From a candidate division WOR-3 bacterium (GTDB lineage Bacteria > Hydrothermota > Hydrothermia > UBA1063), in the NCBI GenBank assembly GCA_039803545.1, contig JBDRYS010000001.1, positions 127,866-191,865 of the forward strand: a DNA stretch of 64,000 nt, written 5' to 3'. Both the position numbers and the translations under genes were made by a program. The notes under the pieces are model-generated. The model was not told the origin of the DNA and ran no database searches. It worked only from the letters and a program-made list of their open reading frames with translations. Below, piece after piece: positions 15,997 through 24,872 of this stretch. The stretch's first letter is position 1. The number at the start of each line of letters is the position of its first letter.

Positions 15997-18900
15997 ATGG
16001 AAAGACTTATCCTTTTATTTGTAACCTTAATTTTTTCAGGGCAACCAGCGGATTGGGCGTTAACCCCATCCCTCTCCCCCGATGGTAACTATATAGCCTT
16101 TTCCTACCACGGTGACTTGTGGGTTACAAATTCTTCAGGTGGGCTTGCGATAAGAATAACAACTTCAGAGGGGTATGAGGAAAATCCCATTTGGTCAAAG
16201 GATGGCAAGTGGATCTGTTATCTCAGTGATGAGAGCGGGAACAGCGAGATCTATCTTGTACCCTCGGATGGGAGTGCTCCTCCCAGAAGACTGACATATC
16301 ATCCTGCCTATGAAAGGATACTCATCTTTAGTGACGATTCGAAGTACATTTTCTTCTCGAGCTCGATGTATGATTTCAGGGGCGGTGTTTACAGAATTTC
16401 CATTGAGGGAGGTAATCCAGAAAAGGTCTTCGATTTTGATGTAAATAGCTTAGTTCAATTAGATAACTCAAAATTTTTGATAGAAAGGGGAAGTGAACCC
16501 TGGTACAGGAAGGGATATAGAGGACCTGCAGATAGGGAAATCTGGATCTACGATTCGGTCTCTAAAAAGTTTAATAAGCTCACAGATAACGATTTGAGAG
16601 ACACAAGACCTATGTACTCTCAAAAAATGGGCAAAATTTACTTCTTATCCAACAGGTCTCCCAACGGGATTACCAACCTTTTTGAAATGGATCTAACAGG
16701 TGGAAAGGTTAGACAGTTAACCAATTTTGACGAGGAAGTCAACTGGGCCTCCATTTCCGCGGACGGTAGCAAAATAGTTCTTGAATCTATGGGGCGTTTG
16801 TACTTGTATGATTGTGAAAAGGGCGAACTTGCAAAGCCGGATATCAGAGTCGTTGAAGATTTTGACCCCCAAAGCCTCCTTACCATGGGTATTTCTGATA
16901 ACATTACAGATTTCTCAATTTCCCCTGATGGAAAGGAGATTGCGTTCATTGCCCTTGGGGATGTCTTTGTAACATGCATCGACACCAATTCCATCGATTA
17001 CGGTAAAGTTGTCAGAGTAACTAACACCCCTGCACCAGAAAAGAATATAACTTGGGCTCCGGACGGGAAAAGTTTATACTTCAGCTCCTTAAGAAATGGC
17101 AATTATGATATATACAGAGTTCGTCCTGCGCATGAATCTAAATTTACCAAGGACTACTCCTTTTTGGAAGAATGTGTGATAAAGGGCGATGGGACGGAAA
17201 AGGAACCCCTTATATCCCCTGATGGTACGAAGATTGCCTTTAAGAGGGATAGAGGAAAGCTCTTTGTTAAGGACTTAAAAAGTGGGAAAGAATTTAGAGT
17301 TGGCAACCACAACGATGTGCTCTGGGTTTCATGGTCTCCCGATTCTCGCTGGCTGGCCTATAGCAGAACTGAGCTTGGGCCTCGAGAGGATGTCTATGTA
17401 GTGAGAGCAAAGGAGGGCGCGACTCCTATCAATGTTACAAATCATCCCAATGATGACTATAAACCTATATGGACTAAAGATGGCAAAAGGCTTTTCTTCG
17501 CTTCGAGGAACTATGAAGGGGACTGGTGGGCAAAATATGTTTTTCTCAATGAAAAGGACTACAGAAATAGGGATGAGTTCTTAAAAAATGTAAAAGAGAG
17601 TGATTCCCTCAAGGATACCCTTATTATACAATTTGACGGCATGAGGGACAGGACAGTCACCGTTTACAGGTTTAGAGCCTACTACAATTACTACACTATT
17701 TCGCCTAATGGTCTTTACATCGCAGTCCAGGCCGAAGATTTAAACGGTAATGATTTGTGGATTGTAGATCACGAAGGTAAGAGCCCTAAACAAATTACAA
17801 AGGGTAATTTAAAGCCCATTAAAATTGAATTTTCATCTGACGGTGAGTGGCTTGCCTTTCTTTCTGAAAGGGGAAGGCTTTATCTCTGTGACTTGAAGAA
17901 AGGCGATTACAGGGAGCTCAATTTGAAGGGTGATGTTTCCATAAGCTATCGGGATCTCTACTATAATTTGCTCCTTGAAGGCTGGTGGATTCTAAAGGAT
18001 GGCTTCTATGATGAAAAGATGCATGGTGTGGATTGGGGTTTGATGTTTACGAAATACTCAAAGTACCTCGGTTTTATAAAGACTTATACCGAGTTTAATA
18101 ATGTGGCATACAGGATGCTGGGAGAGCTTAACGCTTCCCACCTCGGGGTTTGGCAGGAGATGAAAGATGAGGGTGAAAATTTCGGTGACCTTGGAATCGT
18201 TCTGGATAATTCTTACAAGGGTCCAGGTGTGAAAGTCGCTAAGGTAATTAGAAAATCGCCTGCTGAAGTGGAAGGGATAAAGGTGGGTGATGTAATTCTT
18301 TCGGTGGATGGCCAAAAGGTAGAAAAGGATAAGCAGTTTACCTTCTACTTAAAGGATAAGATGGGAAAGAAAGTTGCTGTCGAATTGTTGCGAAGCAAAG
18401 GGAATAAGCGGGATACATTATTTGTTAAGCCTGTGTCCTACTGGGTTGTTAGGAACCTGATTTACAAAGAGTGGGTTGATCGAAACAGAGAGATAGTGGA
18501 TAGCCTTTCAGAAGGTAAGTTTGCCTACCTTCACATCAGAGGAATGGGCGATGAAAATTACCGGGAATTCGAAAAAGACATTTATGAGAATCGGGATAAG
18601 GTCGCTTTGGTCTTAGATATAAGGTACAACGGTGGTGGTCATATTCATGACGAGCTATTAAACTTTTTGAGGCGTACTCACTACCTTGTGGAGCGTGAAA
18701 GAGACGGCATGCCAGAATACAATAGCCTATTCCGTTGGGATAAACCGATAGTTCTTCTTATCAATGAATTTTGTTTTTCTGATGCTGAGATTTTCCCTGC
18801 AGGCTTCAAAAAATTGGGACTTGGAAAGCTCGTTGGAGTTCCAACTTTTGGAGGAGTGATTGGTACTAATGATTACACTCTCTTTGATGGGAAGACGGTC

Positions 18901-19071
18901 TTCAGGCAGCCTAATGAGGGATGGTTTTATGAACCAGACGGAGTCAGTTTAGAAAATACACCTGTTGAACCGGATATATATGTAGAAAATGAGATTAGCC
19001 AGGACAATAGTTCTTTGGATAATCAGTTGCTAAAGGCGGTGGAGGTATTAAAGGAGATGGTGGAGCATTAA
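15997..19071 (+). CDS. Tricorn-type S41 protease with N-terminal beta-propellers
   Basis: A 1024-residue protein of Tricorn-protease architecture. Residues 20-650 form WD40/TolB-like propeller repeats (repeated SPDG, W-S-K-DG and YLVPSDG blocks). The core and PDZ domain follow (about 735-810, GVKVAKVIRKSPAEVEGIKV), then the C-terminal S41 peptidase domain. His715 (NASHLGV) and Ser928 (FCFSDAE) are the expected catalytic His and nucleophile. Tricorn proteases degrade peptides of 6-12 residues produced by larger proteases. A short hydrophobic N-terminus (residues 1-15) could be a signal peptide, so the location may be periplasmic instead of cytoplasmic. Its last four bases overlap the convergent nucleotidyltransferase gene. 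Confidence 0.88.
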   Translation: MERLILLFVTLIFSGQPADWALTPSLSPDGNYIAFSYHGDLWVTNSSGGLAIRITTSEGYEENPIWSKDGKWICYLSDESGNSEIYLVPSDGSAPPRRLTYHPAYERILIFSDDSKYIFFSSSMYDFRGGVYRISIEGGNPEKVFDFDVNSLVQLDNSKFLIERGSEPWYRKGYRGPADREIWIYDSVSKKFNKLTDNDLRDTRPMYSQKMGKIYFLSNRSPNGITNLFEMDLTGGKVRQLTNFDEEVNWASISADGSKIVLESMGRLYLYDCEKGELAKPDIRVVEDFDPQSLLTMGISDNITDFSISPDGKEIAFIALGDVFVTCIDTNSIDYGKVVRVTNTPAPEKNITWAPDGKSLYFSSLRNGNYDIYRVRPAHESKFTKDYSFLEECVIKGDGTEKEPLISPDGTKIAFKRDRGKLFVKDLKSGKEFRVGNHNDVLWVSWSPDSRWLAYSRTELGPREDVYVVRAKEGATPINVTNHPNDDYKPIWTKDGKRLFFASRNYEGDWWAKYVFLNEKDYRNRDEFLKNVKESDSLKDTLIIQFDGMRDRTVTVYRFRAYYNYYTISPNGLYIAVQAEDLNGNDLWIVDHEGKSPKQITKGNLKPIKIEFSSDGEWLAFLSERGRLYLCDLKKGDYRELNLKGDVSISYRDLYYNLLLEGWWILKDGFYDEKMHGVDWGLMFTKYSKYLGFIKTYTEFNNVAYRMLGELNASHLGVWQEMKDEGENFGDLGIVLDNSYKGPGVKVAKVIRKSPAEVEGIKVGDVILSVDGQKVEKDKQFTFYLKDKMGKKVAVELLRSKGNKRDTLFVKPVSYWVVRNLIYKEWVDRNREIVDSLSEGKFAYLHIRGMGDENYREFEKDIYENRDKVALVLDIRYNGGGHIHDELLNFLRRTHYLVERERDGMPEYNSLFRWDKPIVLLINEFCFSDAEIFPAGFKKLGLGKLVGVPTFGGVIGTNDYTLFDGKTVFRQPNEGWFYEPDGVSLENTPVEPDIYVENEISQDNSSLDNQLLKAVEVLKEMVEH

Positions 19072-20045
19072 CCCTCCACCATCTCTGAGGAATCTCCAAG
19101 ATTCACTATTTTTGCGGAACCTTTGAGGTAAGATTCTTTTCCAATAATGGAAGAAGTAATTATTACGTTCTCGACCTCCGCAAATTCATTGATAATGGAG
19201 TTCTGGATGATGGAGTTAAAGATTTTTGCGCCCTTACCAATGGATACATAGGGGCCGATAAGACTATTGGCAATTTCTGCTTCGGCTTCGATATAACAAG
19301 GTGGGATTATTAAGGTGTTTGGAAAGGTCTTTTTGTTGGAGTGTTTTAAGAGTAAAAACTTGTTTGTTGCAAGGAGGGCTTCAACCGTTCCGCAGTCGTA
19401 CCATTCTTCGATGTGGATAGCCTTAGGTCTGAAACCCTTTGTGAGCATATGTTGAATTGCGTCGGTCAGTTGATATTCTCCTTTGGTTTTAATGTCATTT
19501 TTGATGACGTATTCCAATGACTCTTTAAGCATTAAGGGATTTTTGAAATAATAAATCCCCGAGATAGCAAGGTTGGAGATAAAATAAGAAGGTTTTTCTA
19601 CAACTTGAACTATATAGCCATCTTGATCCACCACTGCTACTCCAAACCTTGAAGGATTTTCGACCTCTTTTACCCCTATGAAATCCTCCTTGAAGTCTTC
19701 AGGTTTTAGTGTTACATCGATAATCGTATCGCCGAGTACTATGAGAAGTTCAGAATTAAGGGCTCTTTCTAATCCAACATAAATTGCATGCCCCAGCCCT
19801 AAGGGTTGCTCCTGAACGGTGTAGTTGACTTTTAGATTTGCATATTCGTTTTTTACTGCCCTGTAGATATTTTCACCATCGGGTGGTATGACCAGGACCA
19901 TTTCTTCTGGATTGTAAGGCAATATTCTGTCAATTATATGAAAGAGGATGGCCTTCCCTGCAACGGTTATTAGTGGCTTTGGAGTGGTGAGGGTGTGGGG
20001 TTTTAATCTTGTTCCCCTCCCACCAACGGGGATAAGGACTTTCAT
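19068..20045 (-). CDS. sugar-1-phosphate nucleotidyltransferase with C-terminal left-handed beta-helix
   Basis: A 325-residue protein. The Rossmann nucleotidyltransferase domain (1-235) begins VLIPVGGRGTRLKPHTLTTP KPL, the NTP-binding signature, and has VLGDTIID as the metal-site block. After residue 245 there are hexapeptide-like repeats (IEAEAEIANSLIGPYVSIG) of a short beta-helix. The family makes NDP-sugars (dTDP-glucose, GDP-mannose or UDP-GlcNAc type), and the exact substrate is not readable. It shares four bases with the upstream phosphoglucose/phosphomannose isomerase gene, so supplying a hexose-1-phosphate-derived precursor for envelope polysaccharide is likely. Confidence 0.82.
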   Translation of the reverse strand: MKVLIPVGGRGTRLKPHTLTTPKPLITVAGKAILFHIIDRILPYNPEEMVLVIPPDGENIYRAVKNEYANLKVNYTVQEQPLGLGHAIYVGLERALNSELLIVLGDTIIDVTLKPEDFKEDFIGVKEVENPSRFGVAVVDQDGYIVQVVEKPSYFISNLAISGIYYFKNPLMLKESLEYVIKNDIKTKGEYQLTDAIQHMLTKGFRPKAIHIEEWYDCGTVEALLATNKFLLLKHSNKKTFPNTLIIPPCYIEAEAEIANSLIGPYVSIGKGAKIFNSIIQNSIINEFAEVENVIITSSIIGKESYLKGSAKIVNLGDSSEMVEG

Positions 20046-21028
20046 TGGGAGAGCCTCCTTTTGAGCTCTGAGATTCTGGGGATTGCAATGGGGTCCTCTT
20101 TATAAAACTTCGCCAGGTAAAGGCTTACATAGTCTCCCAGATAGATAAGGTAGAAAATCCTGTGGACCCAGGAATTCCCATTGGAGTTCACAATTGAGTA
20201 CCCCTGGATGCTGTTTTCTATTAGCTCTTTTGTTATTTCAAATCTGAGTTTAATTCGAGGATGATCTTCCTCGTCTACTAAGAAGGTAACCCAAAGGTCT
20301 TCACACCTTCCAACTGGGTTCTTAATTCCGTTGATTTCGTTGTGGTTCATTTCAGGGAACTCCATAGTGTGGCAGAAGGCCTTTGAGTTCTCATTGATCT
20401 GTGCTTTCCATCTAAGGGCCACGGGATAGAGGAGAGTGGAAGTATAGATTACCAGTATTCTTTTGTAATATTTGGAAGCGAGCTCGATGGCTAAGGATTC
20501 TTCTTTTTCAAATTCGCTTTGAAGGTTTTTTAGAAATTCAGGCAACTTGCGGAAATCTTCAAAGGTTTTTTCGTCTATTATTCCGAGGTTTTTGAAAAGC
20601 TTCACAATTGGAGTCAGGAGGTATCCAAGGGCTGTTCTTGGAGGGTAACCCTGTGGTATTTTGATGTGGGGCACTCCGTATTTTTTAGCGAGGTTTTCTA
20701 ATTTTCCCCCGCTGGAAATAGCTAAAAGAATTAGCCCTTTGCTTTTACCGTCTTCAAAGGCGGAAATAGTTTCTTCGGTATCCCCTGAATAGCTGGAGGC
20801 GATAAGTAGGTCGGAAGATGAGGCGTAGGCAGGGAGAGAGTAGTCCCTTACCACTTCTATCGGAGTCTTAGGGTTCTTCGCAATGGTCTTTGCAATATCG
20901 CCTGCAATTGCAGACCCTCCCATACCGCAAAGGAAAATTCTCGATGGAATCTTAACTTCGGGCAGTTCATACTGCAGGGCCTCTTCAATTTGTTGAGGAA
21001 GGCTTCTTATAAGTTCCAGCATGTCCAT
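20042..21028 (-). CDS. bifunctional phosphoglucose/phosphomannose isomerase (SIS domains)
   Basis: A 328-residue protein with two SIS domains. The motifs LCGMGGSAIAGD near residue 35, SSYSGDTEET near 80 and MNHNEING near 225 match the archaeal/thermophile bifunctional PGI/PMI family, which interconverts fructose-6-phosphate with glucose-6-phosphate and mannose-6-phosphate. ATG 21028 was chosen because GAGGAGGT lies nine bases upstream; a TTG at 21037 is too close to that site. It overlaps the end of lpxB by 44 bases and the following nucleotidyltransferase by four, so the three genes form one transcript. Confidence 0.85.
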   Translation of the reverse strand: MDMLELIRSLPQQIEEALQYELPEVKIPSRIFLCGMGGSAIAGDIAKTIAKNPKTPIEVVRDYSLPAYASSSDLLIASSYSGDTEETISAFEDGKSKGLILLAISSGGKLENLAKKYGVPHIKIPQGYPPRTALGYLLTPIVKLFKNLGIIDEKTFEDFRKLPEFLKNLQSEFEKEESLAIELASKYYKRILVIYTSTLLYPVALRWKAQINENSKAFCHTMEFPEMNHNEINGIKNPVGRCEDLWVTFLVDEEDHPRIKLRFEITKELIENSIQGYSIVNSNGNSWVHRIFYLIYLGDYVSLYLAKFYKEDPIAIPRISELKRRLSQ

Positions 21029-22112
21029 CCTTAACAACCTCCTCGAAAATAATTTTCGCAGCCTTTGAGGCTGCGTTTGGTTTCAATTTATTTTTTACTT
21101 CTCTCAGTTTTAAAACGGTCTCCCTATAAAATTCGGGGTTATCCAAATAGGCTAAAAGCCTATCGGCAATTTCATGATTATCAATTTTTTGAACAAACTC
21201 GGGTACAACTTCTTTACCTGCGATAAGGTTAACAAGGCTTAAGTGCTTAACTTTCGCCACAAATTTACCGGCGAGGTAAGTGCCTACGGAAGTTTTATAA
21301 AAGACTACCATTGGCTTTTCAAAAATCGCAGTCTCTAAGGTAGCAGTCCCTGATGCCACCAGTAAAACATCGGCAGTTTTCATTAAACTGTAAGGGTGAC
21401 CGTCGTAAAGGAGGACATTCGCTGGACCATCGAAAGTGTATGGAATTTTTCTGGAAAGAACGAAAAGTAGGTCATTGCGTTTTTTATTCATTATCTCGAT
21501 GATAGACCTTATATGAGGAAGTAGCCTGTCTACTTCGGACCTTCTCGAACCAGGTAAAATACCTATTACTTTTTTATTTTCGGGGATTTCAATCTTTGGA
21601 AGGTGTTCTGCTTCTTGAAGCACTTTATCAAGGACCGGACTGCCAACGTAATGAACTGTAACGCCGTGTTTTTTAAAATACTCCTCTTCGAAGGGTATAA
21701 TGGAAATAAGAAGGTCAAAATTTTCTCTTAAGGTTTTTACACGGCTTTCACCCCATGCCCAGATCTGGGGAAGGATGTAATAGATGTTTTTCTTTCCCAT
21801 GCGATGGGTCCTCTTCCCAAGCTGTAAGTTGAATCCGGGATAGTCCACAAAGATGCAACAGTCACTTTCCCTTGCCTTTTCTTCCGCGAGCTTTAAATGC
21901 TTCAAAGTTTTGGGAAGGCTTTTTATTGCCTCTATTAATCCGATGACCCCCATCTCCTTAATGTCTAAAAATACCTCCACACCCTCGTTTCTGAGATTTT
22001 CTCCTCCTATGCCGGTAAAACGGGCATCAGGCATCAATTTTTTCAATTCTCTAACTAAACCGGCAGCATGAATATCCCCTGAAAGTTCCCCACAGGAAAT
22101 AAAAAATTTCAT
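20985..22112 (-). CDS. lpxB: lipid-A-disaccharide synthase
   Basis: A 375-residue GT19 enzyme that joins UDP-2,3-diacylglucosamine to lipid X in lipid A synthesis at the inner membrane. FISCGELSGDIHAAGLVREL at the start, YPGFNLQL, LPQIWAWGESR and ILPGSRRSEVDRLLP are the family signatures. ATG 22112 gives the normal N-terminus; a longer version to 22148 would run into the -35 box. The start lies seven bases after a TATACT -10 box, so the mRNA is probably leaderless. It heads a three-gene operon with sugar-phosphate genes. Confidence 0.94.
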   Translation of the reverse strand: MKFFISCGELSGDIHAAGLVRELKKLMPDARFTGIGGENLRNEGVEVFLDIKEMGVIGLIEAIKSLPKTLKHLKLAEEKARESDCCIFVDYPGFNLQLGKRTHRMGKKNIYYILPQIWAWGESRVKTLRENFDLLISIIPFEEEYFKKHGVTVHYVGSPVLDKVLQEAEHLPKIEIPENKKVIGILPGSRRSEVDRLLPHIRSIIEIMNKKRNDLLFVLSRKIPYTFDGPANVLLYDGHPYSLMKTADVLLVASGTATLETAIFEKPMVVFYKTSVGTYLAGKFVAKVKHLSLVNLIAGKEVVPEFVQKIDNHEIADRLLAYLDNPEFYRETVLKLREVKNKLKPNAASKAAKIIFEEVVKDGHAGTYKKPSSTN

Positions 22113-22119
22113 TGGTAGA

Positions 22120-22148
22120 AGTATAAGGAAAAGACGGGCTTTATTCAA
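22120..22148 (-). promoter_or_regulatory. leaderless promoter for lpxB operon
   Basis: On the minus strand, TTGAAT (22148-22143), a 17-base spacer and TATACT (22125-22120) are followed by seven bases and ATG at 22112. There is no Shine-Dalgarno site between the -10 box and the start. Confidence 0.6.
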
Positions 22149-22200
22149 GACGAGAGGGTTTGGGCAACAATTAAATTGTTTCGATTCTTGCTATTTCACT

Positions 22201-22229
22201 TTGTTAGAACGCAAAGGAGATTTTATAAT
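22201..22229 (+). promoter_or_regulatory. promoter for tRNA-Ala
   Basis: TTGTTA (22201-22206), a 17-base spacer and TATAAT (22224-22229) lie upstream of the tRNA. The predicted start near 22236 leaves about eight bases of 5' leader for RNase P to remove. Confidence 0.6.
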
Positions 22230-22243
22230 TTATCGATAACGAA

Positions 22244-22316
22244 GGGGCTGTAGCTCAGATGGGAGAGCGCCAGAATCGCACTCTGGAGGTCGGGGGTTCG
22301 AATCCCCTCAGCTCCA
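22244..22316 (+). tRNA. tRNA-Ala (anticodon CGC)
   Basis: A 73-base cloverleaf. The acceptor stem GGGGCTG/CAGCTCC contains the G3-U70 wobble pair that identifies alanine tRNAs. The anticodon stem CCAGA/TCTGG closes the loop ATCGCAC with anticodon CGC, which reads GCG codons. The T arm contains GGTTCGAATCC. The discriminator base is A and CCA is not encoded (the sequence continues TTTA), consistent with the CCA-adding enzyme gene at 1918-3090. The convergent radical SAM gene ends two bases beyond it. Confidence 0.95.
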
Positions 22317-22317
22317 T

Positions 22318-23250
22318 TTAACTTTTGTATAATTTCCCTTGGTAAGTGTTCCTTTTTTCGAGTAGATTTTCTATCGCCTGGATTCCTGCGAATTTGTTAG
22401 CAGTCCATAAGGGGGCTACTAAATTTTCTCTTGCAAATCCCTGTAAGCGGTGAACAATTATCTCGGGGTTTAGATGTTCGAGGAACTTTACTGCAACTTC
22501 GGCATACTCTTCAGGCTTTTCGTAAACTTTTACGATACCTTTCTCGTAAAGCTTTTCAAGTACCGTATCTTTTATGACATAGAGGTGATGCAATTTGACG
22601 CCGTGGACTCCCAATTTTGAGATGCCGATCGCGGTATTCAACATATCGTCTTCCGTTTCTCCGGGCAGTCCAAGGATTAGATGGGTGAGGAGCCTGATGT
22701 GCGGTCTTTTTAAGGCTCTTTTTATGGCATCAATAGTCTGTTCAACGGTATGTTTTCTGTTGAGCCTTTTCAAAACCCTTTCGTTCAGCGTTTGAACTCC
22801 CAGTTCCAACCAGAGATAAGTAGTTTTTCCAATATCTTCGAGGAGATCAAGAACCTCATCGGGGACAAGGTCAGGCCTCGTAGAAATTGAAATTCCAACT
22901 ACTTCAGGAAATTGCAATGCTTCCTTGTATATTTTCTCAAGTTTTTCGACAGGGGCGTAAGTGTTGGAAAAGGCCTGGAAGTAGGCTATAAACTTTTTCG
23001 CACCGGTATTCTTTCTCATAAGTTCGATTCCTCTTAGCATTTGTTCTTTTACAGTAAGTTCTGGTATGACATAGCCTGCCCTGGAACCCGCCGCATCGCA
23101 GAAGATGCACCCACCCCTTCCAAGGGTTCCATCTCTGTTGGGGCAGGTAAATCCCGCGTCTATGGAAACTCGATAGACTTTCTCACCAAAGGTTTTCTTC
23201 AGGTGGTAGTTAAAGTTGTTGTATCTCTTTCCGCCCCAATCTTCGAACAT
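22318..23250 (-). CDS. radical SAM protein, YhcC/TIGR01212 family
   Basis: A 310-residue radical SAM enzyme. The start chosen is ATG 23250 (MFEDWGGKRYNNF), one base after the stop of the upstream gene and matching the family N-terminus. The cluster motif is TCPNRDGTLGRGGCIFC, with the wide Cys spacing typical of the YhcC/TIGR01212 group. GISISTRPD and LWLELGVQTLNERVL are core barrel motifs. The family's reaction is unproven. It is translationally coupled to the DUF429 gene. It sits beside tRNA-Ala, which suggests nothing specific. Confidence 0.85.
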   Translation of the reverse strand: MFEDWGGKRYNNFNYHLKKTFGEKVYRVSIDAGFTCPNRDGTLGRGGCIFCDAAGSRAGYVIPELTVKEQMLRGIELMRKNTGAKKFIAYFQAFSNTYAPVEKLEKIYKEALQFPEVVGISISTRPDLVPDEVLDLLEDIGKTTYLWLELGVQTLNERVLKRLNRKHTVEQTIDAIKRALKRPHIRLLTHLILGLPGETEDDMLNTAIGISKLGVHGVKLHHLYVIKDTVLEKLYEKGIVKVYEKPEEYAEVAVKFLEHLNPEIIVHRLQGFARENLVAPLWTANKFAGIQAIENLLEKRNTYQGKLYKS

Positions 23251-23251
23251 T

Positions 23252-23869
23252 TTACTGTAAGGGTACAAATATGCAATATCCCTTTTCTTTATAAAGGGAG
23301 AACACGTCAAAATTCCACTTTATTACAAAATAGGGGAGCGTGGAGAGAATGGCGTCTATAAAGTGTGAATTTTTGAGTTTTGATAGTCCTGTAAAGCCAA
23401 AATCAAAAAGGAGTTTTTTCCAGTTTTTGAGAAAATCCGTTTTCTTCTTTACTCCAAAGACGAGCATAGCATTTCCAAAGGCATAAACTTCGTAAAAACT
23501 GTTTTCGCTAAAGGATCCGCAATATGTGAAACCCTTACTTTCAAGAAATCTTCGCAATTCTAACCCGAGAAAGGAGGAGTAAAACTTTTCCATTATTTTT
23601 TCATTAAAAGGCAGGATAGGGAGTCCCTTTTTCAGAAATTCCCTGTCACAGGCCCTTACCTTTTGTTCCTTTTCGAAATTAAGGGGTGCGTCCACGAAAA
23701 TCAATTTAATACCCGATGGGATTTCCTCTATGAGTTCTTCCAGTTCGCTGAGTTCAGTAAAGGAAAAGACTTTTTCCACAAATAAACCATCATTGACTAT
23801 CACTCCATAAGAACTGTTACCTTTTTTCCAGGCAAGGTCTAAGCCGATGATAGCTTTATCTGTAAACAA
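23252..23869 (-). CDS. DUF429-like protein (predicted RNase H-like fold)
   Basis: A 205-residue protein. IIGLDLAWKKGNSSYGV at the start and FVDAPLNF near residue 65 place acidic residues as in the DUF429 family, predicted to have an RNase H-like nuclease fold. Late in the protein FIDAILSTLPYFV resembles the family's conserved Asp-containing helix. No experimental function is known to me. The start TTG 23869 lies inside the end of the upstream gene (14-base overlap) and lacks a strong ribosome site, so coupling is expected. Confidence 0.65.
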   Translation of the reverse strand: MFTDKAIIGLDLAWKKGNSSYGVIVNDGLFVEKVFSFTELSELEELIEEIPSGIKLIFVDAPLNFEKEQKVRACDREFLKKGLPILPFNEKIMEKFYSSFLGLELRRFLESKGFTYCGSFSENSFYEVYAFGNAMLVFGVKKKTDFLKNWKKLLFDFGFTGLSKLKNSHFIDAILSTLPYFVIKWNFDVFSLYKEKGYCIFVPLQ

Positions 23870-24872
23870 GTACTGCCTTTTTCTCCCTTACACTCTCACC
23901 AGCTTTTACAACTATGATGTAGGTGCCCTGATTTACAAAATTACCGGTGAGGTCTTTTAAGTCCCAGGTAAAGGTGTATTCCTCATCGGGGTTTGCATTA
24001 AAACTGGCAAAGCGTTTTTTAAGCGAGCCTTTTTCATCATAGATGGCGATGTCCAGGTTTGAGTAGTCTGTTACAGATACCGTAATGTTAATGGTCTCTC
24101 CAATCCTTGCGGCTCTCTGGGACAAAGCAAATTTTGTTAATTTTAGTGTTTTTTCCTCGGTATAAACTGTCTCAGCCACATCTTTCGGATAAACACCTTC
24201 ATCAGGCATACTGTCATTGTTGGCGTCCAATAAAATTCGGGTTATTTTTCTAACCGAGGAGGCCTGGTACGGCCTTATCCAGGGATTATCAGGTGCAGAT
24301 TCTATCCCACCCTCGTGGTCTGAGCCTGCAATAAGGGCAACTGCCTTTATCGTCGCGCCCTTAGGGAAACCCTCCGGGTAAAGCTGGTTGAAGGGTATTG
24401 CTACTTCAATCCCGCCTGAATCTCCTGGGGTCGCGCGGTTCTGAATCATAACACCAGGAAAAGGCCTTGTTTTTATCGTATTGTTAACCACTTCGCCGGT
24501 AATCTCTCGAACACCGCCTGTTCCAAGGTCCGCGTTCCACAATGCTATGAGGATATCCGCATTCATGCCAAAGAATTGAAAGTTTCTTGGATACCAGTCG
24601 AGGTTGTTGATATCGTGTACGCCCTTTCCCGTTCCGCGGTCCAATACCACGAGAAGGGCTTTGTTCTGCAACTTATAACTTGCTCCAATGTAAAGGTAAT
24701 TTGCATCCCAGGTTAAGTAGATGCCGAAAATTTCGTTACCGGTTACCGCACAATCCGTTGGCGAATCGGGTATTACCAGTTCTTCCTGCGTCCAGTCCGA
24801 AAGGTTTCCATCAATCTGAATGGTTCTGTAAGTTTGGGAGAAAAGGAGAAGGGTTAAAAGGAAATTAACCAT
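23856..24872 (-). CDS. secreted CBM9/DOMON-like protein with FlgD-like C-terminal domain
   Basis: A 338-residue protein. A short signal peptide (about 1-14, NFLLTLLLFSQ) is followed by a beta-sandwich module, residues 18-215. IQIDGNLSDWTQEE, YLTWDANYLYIGASYKL and a calcium/carbohydrate-like loop are the signature of CBM9/glucodextranase C-terminal domains. Residues about 250-338 form an Ig-like domain like the FlgD hook-cap fold (LDIAIYDEKGSLKKRF ... TFTWDLKDLTGN). It overlaps the upstream sugar-binding lipoprotein gene at TAATG and has AAGGAGG before its ATG. It probably binds carbohydrate in the periplasm or at the surface. Confidence 0.75.
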   Translation of the reverse strand: MVNFLLTLLLFSQTYRTIQIDGNLSDWTQEELVIPDSPTDCAVTGNEIFGIYLTWDANYLYIGASYKLQNKALLVVLDRGTGKGVHDINNLDWYPRNFQFFGMNADILIALWNADLGTGGVREITGEVVNNTIKTRPFPGVMIQNRATPGDSGGIEVAIPFNQLYPEGFPKGATIKAVALIAGSDHEGGIESAPDNPWIRPYQASSVRKITRILLDANNDSMPDEGVYPKDVAETVYTEEKTLKLTKFALSQRAARIGETINITVSVTDYSNLDIAIYDEKGSLKKRFASFNANPDEEYTFTWDLKDLTGNFVNQGTYIIVVKAGESVREKKAVLVYR